Source of the DNA: Pseudo-nitzschia pungens
Lineage: Eukaryota; Bacillariophyta; Bacillariophyceae; Bacillariales; Bacillariaceae
Length of the DNA stretch: 64,000 nucleotides
NCBI GenBank assembly: GCA_037355855.1
Contig: CM074765.1
Location: 1,054,001 to 1,118,000, forward strand
Direction: 5' to 3'
Both the position numbers and the translations under genes were made by a program. The notes beneath the pieces were generated by a model, which was given only the letters and a program-made list of their open reading frames with translations, searched no databases and had not been told where the DNA came from. Shown here piece after piece: positions 54,159 to 64,000 of this stretch; positions within the stretch are counted from its first letter, which is position 1; each line of letters opens with the position of its first letter.

Positions 54159-54741
54159 TTGGGTCGGAACGCGGGAGTCAAACCGAGTCGAATCGAACCG
54201 AATCGAACGGTGCATTGCATTGCATCGTGCTTTGTTCATCGCTCTTGTGAAGGCTCGTGTGAAGGCTCGGTCGGTTCGAACTCCGTGCGAGAGAAAACTT
54301 TGAATCCAAAATCCTTTGTGGGATGATAGAACTTGCGTCGCGCATCTCAATGACGTCTTTTGTTGAGTACGAAGGATTTTATTGGGTCGGTGCGCCTCGA
54401 CGAATTCGAAATTGTACATACTTGTGGACCGTTCCGTGCTAGTCCAATATTATAGTAATAAAAGCTATGCGTCAATGTGGTGGTTGCCATACCCTTCGAT
54501 CCAAATACGACAACTCCATCCACAGCAATTTGGTCGCTTGAAACGCTTTGGGCAGAAAATGATGTCAATACTGTTTCATTCAAGCGGGCTAGAAAGAAGC
54601 CCATACCGCCAATCCATTGGTTTTCTGCATTTTCGTCGACGACAAAATCACAATCACAATCTTTAAAATTTGTTGTGAAAATATTATTTATAATATCAAT
54701 ATAACATATCTAAATGGACATATGCATGGTGTAGACTTTGA
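54159..54741. other. Spacer between convergent genes
   Basis: 583 bases, AT-rich toward the MORN gene. GAAGGCTCGTGTGAAGGCTC is a short tandem repeat near 54249-54268. No gene is supported. Confidence 0.5.
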
Positions 54742-56700
54742 TCAAATGCTCAATCGTTCATTGAACGCAGATACAAGAGTCACAGAGGGCGATGATCGAC
54801 GGTGCGTTGCGTCTTGACGGTCTTCGGGTGTACTCATATGATGACCCTCCGTGCCATGTTCATTTGCAACTGCAATATTGGCTCCAATTGGCCGAAACGG
54901 ACTGAATTGGAGCGACCGGAAATCCTGTACTATTGGGGACACAATGGCAGGGGCATGGACCGGACTAGGAGGCAATGACGATTCCTCACTTGGACTAGAA
55001 AGAAAATTTGGGATATTTTTCCTTTTTGCTTCTCTTGGCACTTCCACTTCTGCCAACAACTTGTCCGAATTCATTTCCATTTGAGCTTCTGGAGAACGTC
55101 TTGACATTGGGTTCAACGTCAAACGTGTTTGGCTTCCAAAATAGGGCATGTCGTCCTTCCACAATCCACAGTGTAACACGGTTCCATCGGAAGCGGTTTG
55201 AATTCCCCGTCCATAACGTTTGTTGCGTTTGAATCCTCCACAATAAGCAGATCCATCTACCCACGTCATTCGTCCGTACCCATCTTTGTGACCATTCGCA
55301 TAGTGACCATCGTACTTCTTTCCACAGGGCCAGGTGTGCAATCCATGTCCATTTTTGACGCCATTCTCCCATCGTCCCACAAATTTCTTTCCAGACGGCC
55401 AGATGTATACTCCTAAACCCGAAAAAATGCCCTGTTCGAATTGACCCGTAAAGACCGCACCGTTGGACCACACCACACGTCCCTGTCCGTGTGGTTTGTC
55501 TTTGGACCACTCTCCATCATAAGTGCGTGTCTGAGATATCATGACTCCGACTCCGTCCTTCAATCCGTCTTTGAAATAGCCACGGTACTTGACACCATTT
55601 GAATGGATCAGTGTCCCAAATCCGTTTTCCTTTCCGTTTGAATAGTTGCCGTTGTACACCGTACCGTCGGAGCGCGTGGAAACACCTTTTCCTTCTCTTT
55701 TCCCCATGTTGGCATTCCCATCAAATATTGCTCCGTTGGGCCATCGAAAGAATACACGCCCGTTCAAATGGCCGTCTTTCCACTCTCCCGTGACGGTACG
55801 GCCATCTTTCCAGGTATGGGTCCCCATTCCACACCTACTACCATTTCGCCACTCTCCTTCGTAGACTTGTCCATTGGGCCAGCGATTGACTCCGGATCCA
55901 TGACGTTGACAGTTGCGGACATTCCCTTCGTATCTTTGACCATCATCAAAGCAAAGGATCGCGTTGTCGTCCTGGGGCCTCCCCGCAGTGTCAAGGCGCC
56001 CAGTGTACAAAACGGTTTCTGACGCAGAACACCGAGACGATGCTCCTACACGTACCTTCTCCGTTTCTGAAGCTCCAACCTTTGTCTTCGACTCGTTTAG
56101 ATTCACTTTGTATCTCCTAGTGACTACCATACTGAGTTCTTCTTGATTGTCATGTCCTTCCACAGGCGGCGTTGTCGGTTCGAATGCTATCCTTCGAAAG
56201 TTACGAAGGCGTTGTTCGAGACTGAAGCGTTGATACCTCAGGACATTTCTCCTGAGTTCCAATTCGTGCAGGCGGGTCAGAGAATTTGCAACCAGTTGGT
56301 CTCCGGCAGTGATGAAATTCCTTTGGAAATTGCCTGTTCGACCCAACCCTTCCATAGAAGGGGTCTCGGTCAGGTTCGACAATTCGGTTTCAATGATCAC
56401 CGCGCTTGTTCGGTTAGCGCTTGGCGAAGAGGATGAAGGGACGATGACATTGCTCGATATGAATCGGGGTGACTCAAAGGTAGAGGATTCACTACCAGAA
56501 CGATTCGTCGTCATGCTCGTGGTTTGCGGGGTGACGGTCGTTGCAATTTCTCTGTTTTGGCATTGCGAATATCGATCTTTGGAGGAGGGAGAACGCTGCC
56601 TATATATGCAAGCACCAGCGTTATTCACCGACAACACTGCGCCAGCACCTCGATTACCTACAGCTCTCCCTTCCATCTTTGATTGCTTTGGTGTGCGCAT
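54742..56700 (-). CDS. MORN-repeat protein
   Basis: 652 residues, single exon. The N-terminal 230 residues are Ser/Thr-rich with a helical stretch (LTRLHELELRRNVLRYQRFS). From about residue 232 to 520 there are about twelve MORN units with the pattern Y-x-G-x-W/Y-x-x-G-x-x-x-G-x-G, for example YEGEWRNGSRCGMGTHTW, FVGRWENGVKNGHGLHTW and YDGHYANGHKDGYGRMTW. The C-terminal 120 residues are Pro/Ser-rich. MORN repeats often serve as membrane or protein contact modules and appear in PIP kinases and cytoskeletal scaffolds. No kinase or other catalytic domain is fused here, so a scaffold role is most likely. Confidence 0.88.
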   Translation of the reverse strand: MRTPKQSKMEGRAVGNRGAGAVLSVNNAGACIYRQRSPSSKDRYSQCQNREIATTVTPQTTSMTTNRSGSESSTFESPRFISSNVIVPSSSSPSANRTSAVIIETELSNLTETPSMEGLGRTGNFQRNFITAGDQLVANSLTRLHELELRRNVLRYQRFSLEQRLRNFRRIAFEPTTPPVEGHDNQEELSMVVTRRYKVNLNESKTKVGASETEKVRVGASSRCSASETVLYTGRLDTAGRPQDDNAILCFDDGQRYEGNVRNCQRHGSGVNRWPNGQVYEGEWRNGSRCGMGTHTWKDGRTVTGEWKDGHLNGRVFFRWPNGAIFDGNANMGKREGKGVSTRSDGTVYNGNYSNGKENGFGTLIHSNGVKYRGYFKDGLKDGVGVMISQTRTYDGEWSKDKPHGQGRVVWSNGAVFTGQFEQGIFSGLGVYIWPSGKKFVGRWENGVKNGHGLHTWPCGKKYDGHYANGHKDGYGRMTWVDGSAYCGGFKRNKRYGRGIQTASDGTVLHCGLWKDDMPYFGSQTRLTLNPMSRRSPEAQMEMNSDKLLAEVEVPREAKRKNIPNFLSSPSEESSLPPSPVHAPAIVSPIVQDFRSLQFSPFRPIGANIAVANEHGTEGHHMSTPEDRQDATHRRSSPSVTLVSAFNERLSI

Positions 56701-58098
56701 TGTTGAATGATGATTCTATTCGACAATGGTGTCCAAACTGTCGCAAAACAATGCTCAACGTATTTTCTGCTCGTTTCAATTTTCGGTTGATTGCTCTTTG
56801 CAAATGAGTTTTGCGGATTGGAAAGACCTCTCTTTTTCGATTTCCAGGTCCATTCAAAGCAGGTAGAACAGAACGATCTCTGTCTAGGTCGCACGGTGGA
56901 AAAATTGGACGAGAGCGTTGCTGCCGTCGTCGTTCTTTGCCGTGAACAACTGGCATTGCGAATCAATCAATCCATGCAGTTGACAACCGGTCTTGTGTTG
57001 TCGATGTCGACGGAGTTGACGGGGCCTTAAATTTTCGACTTGTCAATCTTGCTGGCACGGAAAGAGAGTGCGCACGAGTGAGTGTATCGATCCATCGAAT
57101 TTTTGGAAGCAAGAGATGCATCCCGACGACGATTGTTGATGGATTCATTCGCGCGGGTTTCGATCGCGCTTTCGTCGTCCGCTCTCCAGCAAAATGTCCC
57201 CGAACGAGGACGAAACGACGGCTCGAATTGCGACACATAATGCAAGAGAGAGGCTCAACGATCCGTCCGCCGGTGACCGGTTGGGAAATTCCCACATTGC
57301 GGAGATGGGACTGAATTCAAAACTCGTTGCGGACCCACGTGACCGAATTTTGTGACAAAATTCAAAATTAACTGGGATTTTTGTGAGAACATTGAATAGC
57401 CGCCGCGCGAGGCGATCCACAATTTTTATGTGGGTCAGTCACTATTTTGATCGATGGACAAAAATCGATGGGTTTTTTGGAGGAGGGTGACTGCGAGCAA
57501 ATGTCCCTTACGGCGCAACGACACTGCTTCGCAAAAGGCACCGTGGTTCTAGGATCCAATGCATTCTGTGTATTCATACCCATTGCCACGCATTCGATCT
57601 CTGATAATGTATTTAGTAGTAATTATAATAAGTACACAATGAAATTGCTCCTTTGGAAAGAGCAGAGATGGGTTCCCGAGCTCCATTGGTTTAAAATGCT
57701 TCGAAGGATCGAACGGAATGAGCTTGGTGGAAACCTAAACGATGATGTTTCCATAGCGAATGCTATCGTCATTATTTAGAAACAAGGTATTTCCACCACT
57801 AGTACAAGCAATGCGGATACGAAACACAGAAGCACCAGTGGTCAATTCCGCGACAGCAGTCATTGTTTCTTTGATTGAGAGATGCTTCTTCCAACGGCAA
57901 TGTTCGTGTGTTTGTTTGTGCACTAGAAATGAAATCGCCCGTGCGGATGCAAGATGGGTCTATGTTTTTGATTTTGCGTTCGAAAGCTCTGCACGTACGA
58001 TGTGGCAACTACAAAGTTAATTCTTGTTCCTCTGCAAAATTGTTCTACTACTACTACTACCGAGCGCTTTTTCCAACAAGGCAATTCGCGTCGGTTTC
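56701..58098. other. 1.4-kb gene-free stretch
   Basis: No conserved coding frame. Small open frames on both strands (for example 57447-57779) overlap each other without domains. A short (CTA)n run lies near 58048-58060. Confidence 0.5.
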
Positions 58099-60762
58099 CT
58101 AAAATCCTCCTCCCGGTACCTGGGTCGTCGCGGCTGTCGCCGCCGCCGCCGCTTCCGCTTTTTTGGCCTCGACGGACCTTTTCGGTTTGGCACTCGCCTT
58201 GGCCTTGGCGTTCGGCTTTGCCGCCGCCGCCGGAGCCGACCGAGACGAATCGTTCGGCGAGATCCGAAACCGCACCGTCCGGACGTGGCTCCTGGGCAGG
58301 ATCCGCAGGCGCCGGTGGAAACGGTAGCCGCACACTTTTTTCCGGCGCGGGTGCTCGCGTTCGTTCGCCGTCTCCAGTTCCAGGGCGCAGCGGCCCTCGA
58401 GATCGAGCCTGCCGTCCCCGGCGTGCCCCAGGACGACCATCTCGCAGTTGCGGGGATTGGCCAGCATGTTGAGCTGTCCGATGGTGTACCGAAAGTACCG
58501 GGCCATGAGCACCCGCAGCACGATGCCGTGGGTGACCAATACGTAGTTCTGGGACTTGTTGGTCTCGAAGGACCGCCACAGGCTGTCCAGAAAGGTCGAG
58601 ACGCGGTCAAAGACGTCCGATCCGGATTCCCCGTTGTTGAAGCGGTAGTAAAAGGCCCCGAACCGGTGTCGTTCTTCCTTGGCCCTCTTGGTGGCCTCGG
58701 GGTTTTGGTAGTTGCCAAAGTCCTGCTCGCGGATCCGGGGATCCTCGTTCCAGGTGAGGCCCAGTTCGGTGAGGCGCTGGTACCAGGCGTCCACCCGGCG
58801 GTTGTGGTCCTGGATGGAGGCAAACTCGGGGCCTTCCGGATCGCACCAAGCGCTGACGATCCCGTGAAAGGTCTCGACCGTGCGGACGTAGGGGCTGACC
58901 ATAAAGTGAACCGACTCGTTGGGATTGAGTATCTTGTCCTTGAGTATCCTCCCGGCCTTTCGGGCCTGTTCCCATCCCAGGTCCGTGATGGGCATGGCGT
59001 TGTCGGGTGTGGTGGCGTACACCCTCTCGTCGACGTTTCCCAGGGACTGTCCGTGCCGGATCAGAACCAGTTTTTCGGGCATGATCTGCGCGTTGTACTC
59101 CGTCCGGAGGGCGCGGTGGCGGTCTTCGATGTCCTCTCCGTCCGCGGGGTGCGTGTCGTCGCAGCACTCACCCGTCGAGGAGGATGTCATCGTGCCCGAG
59201 GAAAAAGCCCGGGAGGGGGGAGGAATTCGAATCGGAGGTTCGTGGGGTGGTTCTGTCTGCATCGTGAGCGTCTGGGACTCGTCGTCGACCATGCCGTCTT
59301 TCAGCATGCGGTAGAATCGTTCAAACTTTCCCATCTGGTGATTGAGATCGTCCTGGTTGTCGTCGCTGGTTGGTTCGTTGGTGTTGCGTTTCCTGTTCAT
59401 TGTCGGAGACGACGACGGCGACGACGAGGGGGACGACAGAGGCGTTCCTGGGTTGCGTGGTCGAGATTTTGGAGAGGAAGGAAACGACGAGTGGAAGGAG
59501 GATTCGGAATCGTCGGTGCCGCTGACCAGGAGGCAGTCGGACTTGGACGACAACTGGCGATGGTATTTGCTGCCGTGGCCACCCGTAGTCCAGACAAAGT
59601 GTTTTTCTCCGGAACCCAGCACTCCACTGGAACGCTGGTCTTTGGCGCGCCGCCGATCATTGTTCTTTGAGTCGTCTGGATCGTCGCCCGCAAAGGTGGA
59701 CGCCGATTCTTGGTCGCTCCCGTTGTCTAGGGGAGGTCGATGGAGAGGATTCCTACGGCCATTTGCGGAAGCACCAGCAGTATTCCTATTCTCCAAATCC
59801 ATCACAGAGTCTGGGTTCGTCGTTGGCGTTTTGTCGTCCCTGGATTGCGACGGAACCTCTCCTGCCTCTTGTTGCGTGTGTTGTTGCGTGTGATGGCTCT
59901 CTTGAGACTCGCTCGTCTGTTCTATATATTGTTGCTGTTGTTGCTGTTGTTGTTGTTGTTGTTGTTGTTGCTGCATTGCGAGCCGTTCCCTGCTTCGTTG
60001 CCTGGCCCGATCGTGTTCGTTGCAGTGCTCAAAGTGGCGCCAGTTTTGGTGCTTCGGGTGAAAGTCGTGGTATCGATCGCGAATGGACGACCATCGCCGC
60101 TGGTTCGCGCCGGATCCCACGGACTCAAACATCTCCCCGTGGGACGCACCCGGGCGCGGACGCCGAGACCGACCCTCCCTCGGGAATGCGAGGGAACCAC
60201 GGGTGTTGCCGTTGCCGTTGCCGCCGCCACCTCCGTCCTCGCCGTGAATGGACCGGGACCATTCCGATTGCGGCCGATCGCCCCAGGAATGCTTTCGGGG
60301 CCGAGTCTTGCTTTTCTTTTGCGGCTCGTCGTCCGAGCTTCCGCTGCCACTGGCACTGCCACTGTCGAGCTCGTAGCTAAAGCTCAGCCGCCTCGAGAGC
60401 ATTCTGTGCTCAAAGGCCAATCGCTTTTCCGCTTGGATCCGGTCCTCTCGGCGCTGGGGTGTGCTCACGGATCGGACCACGGGATCCGGGCGTCCCTTCT
60501 GCTGCTGCTGTTGTTGTTGTTGTTGTTGCTGCTGCTGCAGCTGCTGCCACGCGCGGAGCAAACGGAGTTCCCGTTCCTCCTCGTCTCGTTCTTGCTGTCT
60601 CCGGTGCTGGTTCTGGATCCACTGGGAGACCGCCGCCGTGGTGACAAAGAGCCCCATGGCAGCCAGGGTGGAGACGATTTGCGACACGGTCGTCGTCGTT
60701 GTCAGCGAGGAATCGCCGATCGAATTCGAATTCGAATTCGCGGTCCACTTCCAACAATTCAT
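58099..60762 (-). CDS. AT74-like histidine phosphatase with long polyQ N-terminal extension
   Basis: 887 residues, single exon. A hydrophobic segment near residues 28-48 (IVSTLAAMGLFVTTAAVSQW) may anchor it. Residues 50-550 are Gln/Ser/Arg-rich and disordered, with two polyQ runs near 74-88 and 264-278. The catalytic domain spans about 563-800. It has the RHG motif R569-H570-G571 (LVLIRHGQSLGNVDE), R627 in SPYVRTVET, an acidic segment in FNNGESGSDVFDR and the second His H745 in VLVTHGIVLRVL. IREQDFGNYQ and FGAFYYRFNNGES match plant AT74 phosphoglycerate-mutase-like proteins. All four core residues are present, so phosphatase activity is likely. Substrate is unknown. The C-tail is basic and Ala-rich. 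The long antisense frame at 58024-59670 is a shadow. Confidence 0.9.
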   Translation of the reverse strand: MNCWKWTANSNSNSIGDSSLTTTTTVSQIVSTLAAMGLFVTTAAVSQWIQNQHRRQQERDEEERELRLLRAWQQLQQQQQQQQQQQQQKGRPDPVVRSVSTPQRREDRIQAEKRLAFEHRMLSRRLSFSYELDSGSASGSGSSDDEPQKKSKTRPRKHSWGDRPQSEWSRSIHGEDGGGGGNGNGNTRGSLAFPREGRSRRPRPGASHGEMFESVGSGANQRRWSSIRDRYHDFHPKHQNWRHFEHCNEHDRARQRSRERLAMQQQQQQQQQQQQQQQYIEQTSESQESHHTQQHTQQEAGEVPSQSRDDKTPTTNPDSVMDLENRNTAGASANGRRNPLHRPPLDNGSDQESASTFAGDDPDDSKNNDRRRAKDQRSSGVLGSGEKHFVWTTGGHGSKYHRQLSSKSDCLLVSGTDDSESSFHSSFPSSPKSRPRNPGTPLSSPSSSPSSSPTMNRKRNTNEPTSDDNQDDLNHQMGKFERFYRMLKDGMVDDESQTLTMQTEPPHEPPIRIPPPSRAFSSGTMTSSSTGECCDDTHPADGEDIEDRHRALRTEYNAQIMPEKLVLIRHGQSLGNVDERVYATTPDNAMPITDLGWEQARKAGRILKDKILNPNESVHFMVSPYVRTVETFHGIVSAWCDPEGPEFASIQDHNRRVDAWYQRLTELGLTWNEDPRIREQDFGNYQNPEATKRAKEERHRFGAFYYRFNNGESGSDVFDRVSTFLDSLWRSFETNKSQNYVLVTHGIVLRVLMARYFRYTIGQLNMLANPRNCEMVVLGHAGDGRLDLEGRCALELETANEREHPRRKKVCGYRFHRRLRILPRSHVRTVRFRISPNDSSRSAPAAAAKPNAKAKASAKPKRSVEAKKAEAAAAATAATTQVPGGGF

Positions 60763-61843
60763 GGCGTCCTCGGAGCTGAGCTGAGCTGCGGCGTTTTTGT
60801 GGACTAGGACTATGGAATACGTACTTTAGAGATCGGTGATTTCTCTGTAGACCGTATCGAATTAGTTTTTGGTTTGTACGTATACTTTCCCCGCGCGGCA
60901 CCGGACTGCTGGTGAGTTACGCAAAAGATATTGCGGATGGTAAACCTTACCTACTGGTGCGGTTGCTGCTGCTGGCGAGGAATATGAGGACGGGAAGGAA
61001 TGGGGAGGAAAAAAATAGGGAGAATGAAAAAGAACCATCGTTCCGCGATTCTTGTGAAAGTATCACGGAATTCTACCGCACAAAGTTTCTGGAAAATTCA
61101 ACTAAATGAAAGAGCACGAACGGCAACATTTAAAAGACGTTCTTCTTTGTGTCGGTCGCAAATAACGATAACAATAGAACATGGGACGGCTTCGATCGGT
61201 CCACGTCCTTTTTCTGTGTACACTCGTGCTTATTCCTACTACCGGCAGTACTCCTACAGTATAGAGTATCCACGGGTTTCGTCGTGTCCACCGTACAGTA
61301 CTTACCGGGTTCTCAATACGAATTGACGCTGACGACCGGGTTCGCGATGATCCGGTCATCGAATTGCACCCTTCACTGAAGCCGATAGAGCCGAGCGTCT
61401 ATCGGCCGTTTCGGGAAGTTTGCGGGGTGACGTGGACCGAAAAAAATTGCAATGCTGACAGGATGGTTCGCTTTCGATGCCGCACGCACATTCTGAGATA
61501 CGTGCCACCAGGTACGTGAGGTACGTACAGAACAAAGACTAATCTTGAACCGCTTTACTACCGTACTACGAGTCCGACAACAATTGAGAATCACGAGTGG
61601 TGCACTGAAATTAGAACCAATGGAACGCCAGTCAACCACCAATGGACCGGGTAGGAGAACATACCAATGACAAAAAATTATTTTGTAGGGGATAATTTCC
61701 TATAACCCTTTATCGTATGGTCTTTTGTTAGTGGAAACCCATTGTTCGAGTGCCTTACTAAACTCTTTATAAAAATCACTTTTTTTGACACCACAGTTCT
61801 TCGCATCAAAATAACGAGAACACAAGACGAGAACACCTTGACC
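60763..61843. other. Intergenic stretch next to a transposase gene
   Basis: 1.08 kb. A GGTAAACCTTACC word lies at 60941-60953. No gene is supported, and I could not find a terminal inverted repeat for the following transposase in this stretch. Confidence 0.45.
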
Positions 61844-62995
61844 ATGGTGGATCCGGCAGATATTGAAGCGAAAGCCCGTCGAAAGCTCCAGCTCTCTAGA
61901 AAACTTAGAGAGAAGAGGAGGGAGGCATCCCATCCCAGCAATGGAGGGTGTAGGGGCTTTGAAGAATGGTACCGGAGACAACAGATCCAAAAATTCCAAG
62001 ATGGGGAAGAAATAGAGGTGTCAGAAGCGTCAATTTACCGGTGGATGAGCAATGGTGTTCAGCGCTGTCGAATGAATGGAAACAAAGATAAAACAGCGCT
62101 TGTTGGCAGGGATCTTAGTCTGCTCGTGTTCTGTCTTATTGTTTGGCCTCAATCCACACTTGACGAGATGGCAATGTTTATTTACAACGAGGGGGGAGGA
62201 ATCTACAGTCGACAGCTCCTCTCGCACCGGTTACAAGAGCTCAATGTAACACAGAAAAAGGCTAGTATCGAATCTTACCGGGCTTACACTGCAGCGAACA
62301 GGAGGAAGGAATGGTTGTTCTGGAACAGACCATTGCCATCTGGTATTGCTGGCATCCCCAGAAAGCGCCTCATTGATATCGACGAGTTTGCGATGGAAAC
62401 ACGAAGACTGAATCGCAGCAAGGCTTGGGCAGTTAGATTTCGAAGAGTTCGCAATATCGGCAATTACACTAAAGGGCACAAACTTACAGTTATTATTGCT
62501 GTGGAGGCTGGAGATCCTACTGTACCCAACAATTTGTCAGGGAGTGTTGCTCATCCGCGTCGATGGATTCGCGTCACGAGGGAAGCAGGAACGACAGCCG
62601 ACAACTTTGCCTCTTTTGTAGACAGTATCTGCTCTTCTTTTGAAGGAGAGCGGCGAGTGCCACAAACAGACGACTGGAGAGTGTTTATGTGGGACAACTT
62701 GAGCAGCCACTCTGCGCCGGTTGTTTACAATACCATTTTGGACAGGGAAGGACCGACGCGATTCGACATTGTCCCCCGACCTCCCTATCAGCCCAAGTAT
62801 GGACCGACAGAGTATATTATTTGTCAGCTAGTGAACTATCTGAAGATTAATACGAGAGGGGAGCTAGACCTCCCTGATTTAGAGCAGCAAATCCTACAAG
62901 CAGCAGCAGCAATCGGTCCATTCGACGGGACGTTTGCTCACTGTGGATACAGCGAGGATGGTACCTACCCCGGCGTTGTAATAGAGCAGCGCTGA
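61844..62995 (+). CDS. Tc1/mariner-IS630-like transposase (DD38E)
   Basis: 383 residues from the ATG at 61844 (MVDPADIEAKARRKLQLSRK). The frame extends upstream to 61742 without useful sequence. The N-terminal half has HTH-like helices (VSEASIYRWMSNGVQR; YSRQLLSHRLQELNVTQKKA). The DDE_3-type core holds D180 in IDIDEFAMETR, D284 in VFMWDNLSSHSAP and E323 in KYGPTEYIICQLVNYL, i.e. a DD38E spacing. Motif order (IDIDE, MWDN-SH, PP-QPKYGPTE) is typical for IS630/Tc1-mariner relatives. The frame has no stop or shift, so it may be an active or recently active copy. Terminal repeats are not identified. Confidence 0.85.
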   Translation: MVDPADIEAKARRKLQLSRKLREKRREASHPSNGGCRGFEEWYRRQQIQKFQDGEEIEVSEASIYRWMSNGVQRCRMNGNKDKTALVGRDLSLLVFCLIVWPQSTLDEMAMFIYNEGGGIYSRQLLSHRLQELNVTQKKASIESYRAYTAANRRKEWLFWNRPLPSGIAGIPRKRLIDIDEFAMETRRLNRSKAWAVRFRRVRNIGNYTKGHKLTVIIAVEAGDPTVPNNLSGSVAHPRRWIRVTREAGTTADNFASFVDSICSSFEGERRVPQTDDWRVFMWDNLSSHSAPVVYNTILDREGPTRFDIVPRPPYQPKYGPTEYIICQLVNYLKINTRGELDLPDLEQQILQAAAAIGPFDGTFAHCGYSEDGTYPGVVIEQR

Positions 62996-63796
62996 GCGCC
63001 ATTGTCGATTGTCGATTGTCGCGTCTCCACCAGCGTCTCCACCATTGTCGATTTCGATTTGGTTGTATTTCTTAGTGGTTGTTTAGTGGGGGATTTGCTT
63101 TTGCAGAGTTGCAAAAATAGAAATAATGAATTAGAGTTTGCTCCAGTTTGCTCCAGTTTGCTGTAGTTGCTTCGAAACAGGTTTTCGATTGTACCCAATA
63201 GCGCCGCTGGCAGTCGATCACTCCCATGTCTTAAGTATCAAACACTTGTGGGAATCGATTATATCCATCTCCATTGGTGGATATCAAACATAGGTACAAT
63301 AGAAAACCTTGGACGTCCACATGGTGGGATTGAAGTCGACCGGCGCCAGAAAGTATAGAAGAACTGCTGGGATTGAAGTCGGCGGACGCGTCAACTCCTG
63401 GGATTGAAGTCGGCAGACTTGTCCAAGTATAGGAGAACTGCTGGGATTCAGAGGTGTTGGACCTCTCTTTATCTATTGTAGGTCTACAAGTCTGGATATC
63501 GAACATACCGGTACACGAAAGTCCGGAACACAAACACGATCGATCGATCGGATCCACTCCAGCAAACAGCAGCAAACAGCAGCAAACAGCAGCAGAATAA
63601 AAAAAAAGGAGCAGCAAGCAGCAGCTCATAATTTTGCTGCTGGCAACATGTAAAAACTACACCTTGTCTCCAGTAAGAACAACACGACAATCTACTACAA
63701 CACGACAATCGACAATGACGCGACAATCGACAATGACCCGACAATCTACAACGCGACAATTTACAACTAATCATAGATAATTACTAATAATAAAAT
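62996..63796. other. Repeat-rich stretch downstream of the transposase
   Basis: 800 bases. ATTGTCGATTGTCGCG at 63008-63023 is inverted at 63719-63734. The word TGGGATTgAAGTCG lies at 63325, 63368 and 63399, with a partial copy at 63442, and AAACAGCAGC units lie near 63564-63593. No gene is supported. It may be the 3' part of the transposable element or a separate non-autonomous element. Confidence 0.55.
63325..63456. repeat. Direct repeats of TGGGATTGAAGTCG
   Basis: Copies at 63325, 63368 and 63399 and a truncated one at 63442. The words AGTATAGAAGAACTGC and AGTATAGGAGAACTGC before two of the copies show a longer composite unit. Confidence 0.8.
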
Positions 63797-64000
63797 TTAT
63801 TTCTTCTCTGCTCCGGTGTCCTTCGCCGGAATCTTCTGGCGCTTGCACCAGTCCACCATCTTGGGGAGACACTCCTCCGGATCTTTTCCACGCTTGGCAA
63901 GATCAGTTGCCTTGCGCTTGATCCGGGAAGCTTCTGTTGAATCATTTTCAGCAGTAAGAGTGTCTCCCAAGTGATCGAGGATCTCCAAGGTGGGCTGGGA
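63797..64000 (-). CDS. C-terminal end of an unknown protein (5' part beyond window)
   Basis: The frame is open to the window edge, and 67 residues are visible. It reads through TLEILDHLGDTLTAENDSTE and RIKRKATDLAKRGKDPEECL to the Lys-rich end RQKIPAKDTGAEKK. The part is hydrophilic, helical and basic, with two Cys. I do not recognise it. Because it adjoins a transposase and repeats, it may be either a host gene or part of an element. Confidence 0.5.
   Translation of the reverse strand, partial: SQPTLEILDHLGDTLTAENDSTEASRIKRKATDLAKRGKDPEECLPKMVDWCKRQKIPAKDTGAEKK

Noticed and set aside
58024..59670. 548-residue plus-strand frame opposite the histidine phosphatase
   Set aside because: The minus strand has RHG, both catalytic His residues and the AT74 motifs; the plus strand has none.
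1..64000. tRNA, rRNA, CRISPR arrays, bacterial operons and ribosome-binding sites
   Set aside because: I looked for cloverleaf boxes, rRNA-like segments and regularly spaced repeats and saw none. Intron-bearing genes make bacterial signals inapplicable.

Overview
The window looks like nuclear DNA of a diatom, probably a raphid pennate. The evidence is intron-bearing genes with short GT-AG introns (about 90-310 bp), several products whose N-termini look like diatom plastid presequences (signal peptide followed by a Phe-centred cleavage motif: DAFTP, DAFVP, DGFAP, LAFVQP), a DUF6824-type protein, long polyglutamine tracts and spacers rich in GTAC, CTAGT and GTAAGGTTAC words. Genes lie on both strands and nothing resembles a bacterial operon. 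The species cannot be named from this sequence alone.

Layout. 0-8 kb: 3' part of a nucleoside diphosphate kinase, a small secreted or targeted NAD(P)-binding protein, an unknown multi-pass membrane protein, a sepiapterin-reductase-like SDR and a plastid-type lysine 2,3-aminomutase-like radical SAM enzyme. 8-10 kb: gene-free, with two copies of a hairpin-forming repeat. 10-17 kb: a kynurenine-3-monooxygenase-like flavoprotein, a DUF6824/polyQ nuclear-type protein and plastid IF-3. 17-20 kb: gene-poor, holding a 111-bp Stowaway-like MITE. 20-31 kb: a 3-ketoacyl-CoA synthase, a PH-like/polyQ/J-domain protein that recalls auxilin, plastid homoserine dehydrogenase and a small conserved algal-domain protein. 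31-44 kb: a 1507-residue coiled-coil protein, delta(24)-sterol reductase (one frame break), an LRR protein (three frame breaks) and a membrane-anchored dual-specificity phosphatase. 45-48 kb: a four-exon secreted FAS1/Cys-rich repeat/FAS1 protein. 48.3-52.6 kb: a complete-looking DNA transposon with matching terminal inverted repeats, TA target duplication and a DDD transposase with SAP-like tail. 53-61 kb: a plastid-type membrane protein, a MORN-repeat protein and an AT74-like histidine phosphatase with a polyQ extension. 61-64 kb: a Tc1/mariner-IS630-like DD38E transposase, simple and inverted repeats, and the 3' end of an unknown gene.

The genes do not form one pathway. Themes are plastid metabolism and translation (homoserine dehydrogenase, IF-3, aminomutase, the flavoprotein), lipid and sterol synthesis (KCS, DHCR24), extracellular matrix or adhesion (FAS1 protein) and transposable elements. 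The most unusual items are the Stowaway-like MITE, the hairpin repeat pair, the intact DDD transposon, the auxilin-like and FAS1 architectures, and the cluster of four same-sense frame breaks at 37-41 kb. All exon borders were worked out by eye from GT/AG sites and reading-frame continuity; none has transcript support here.
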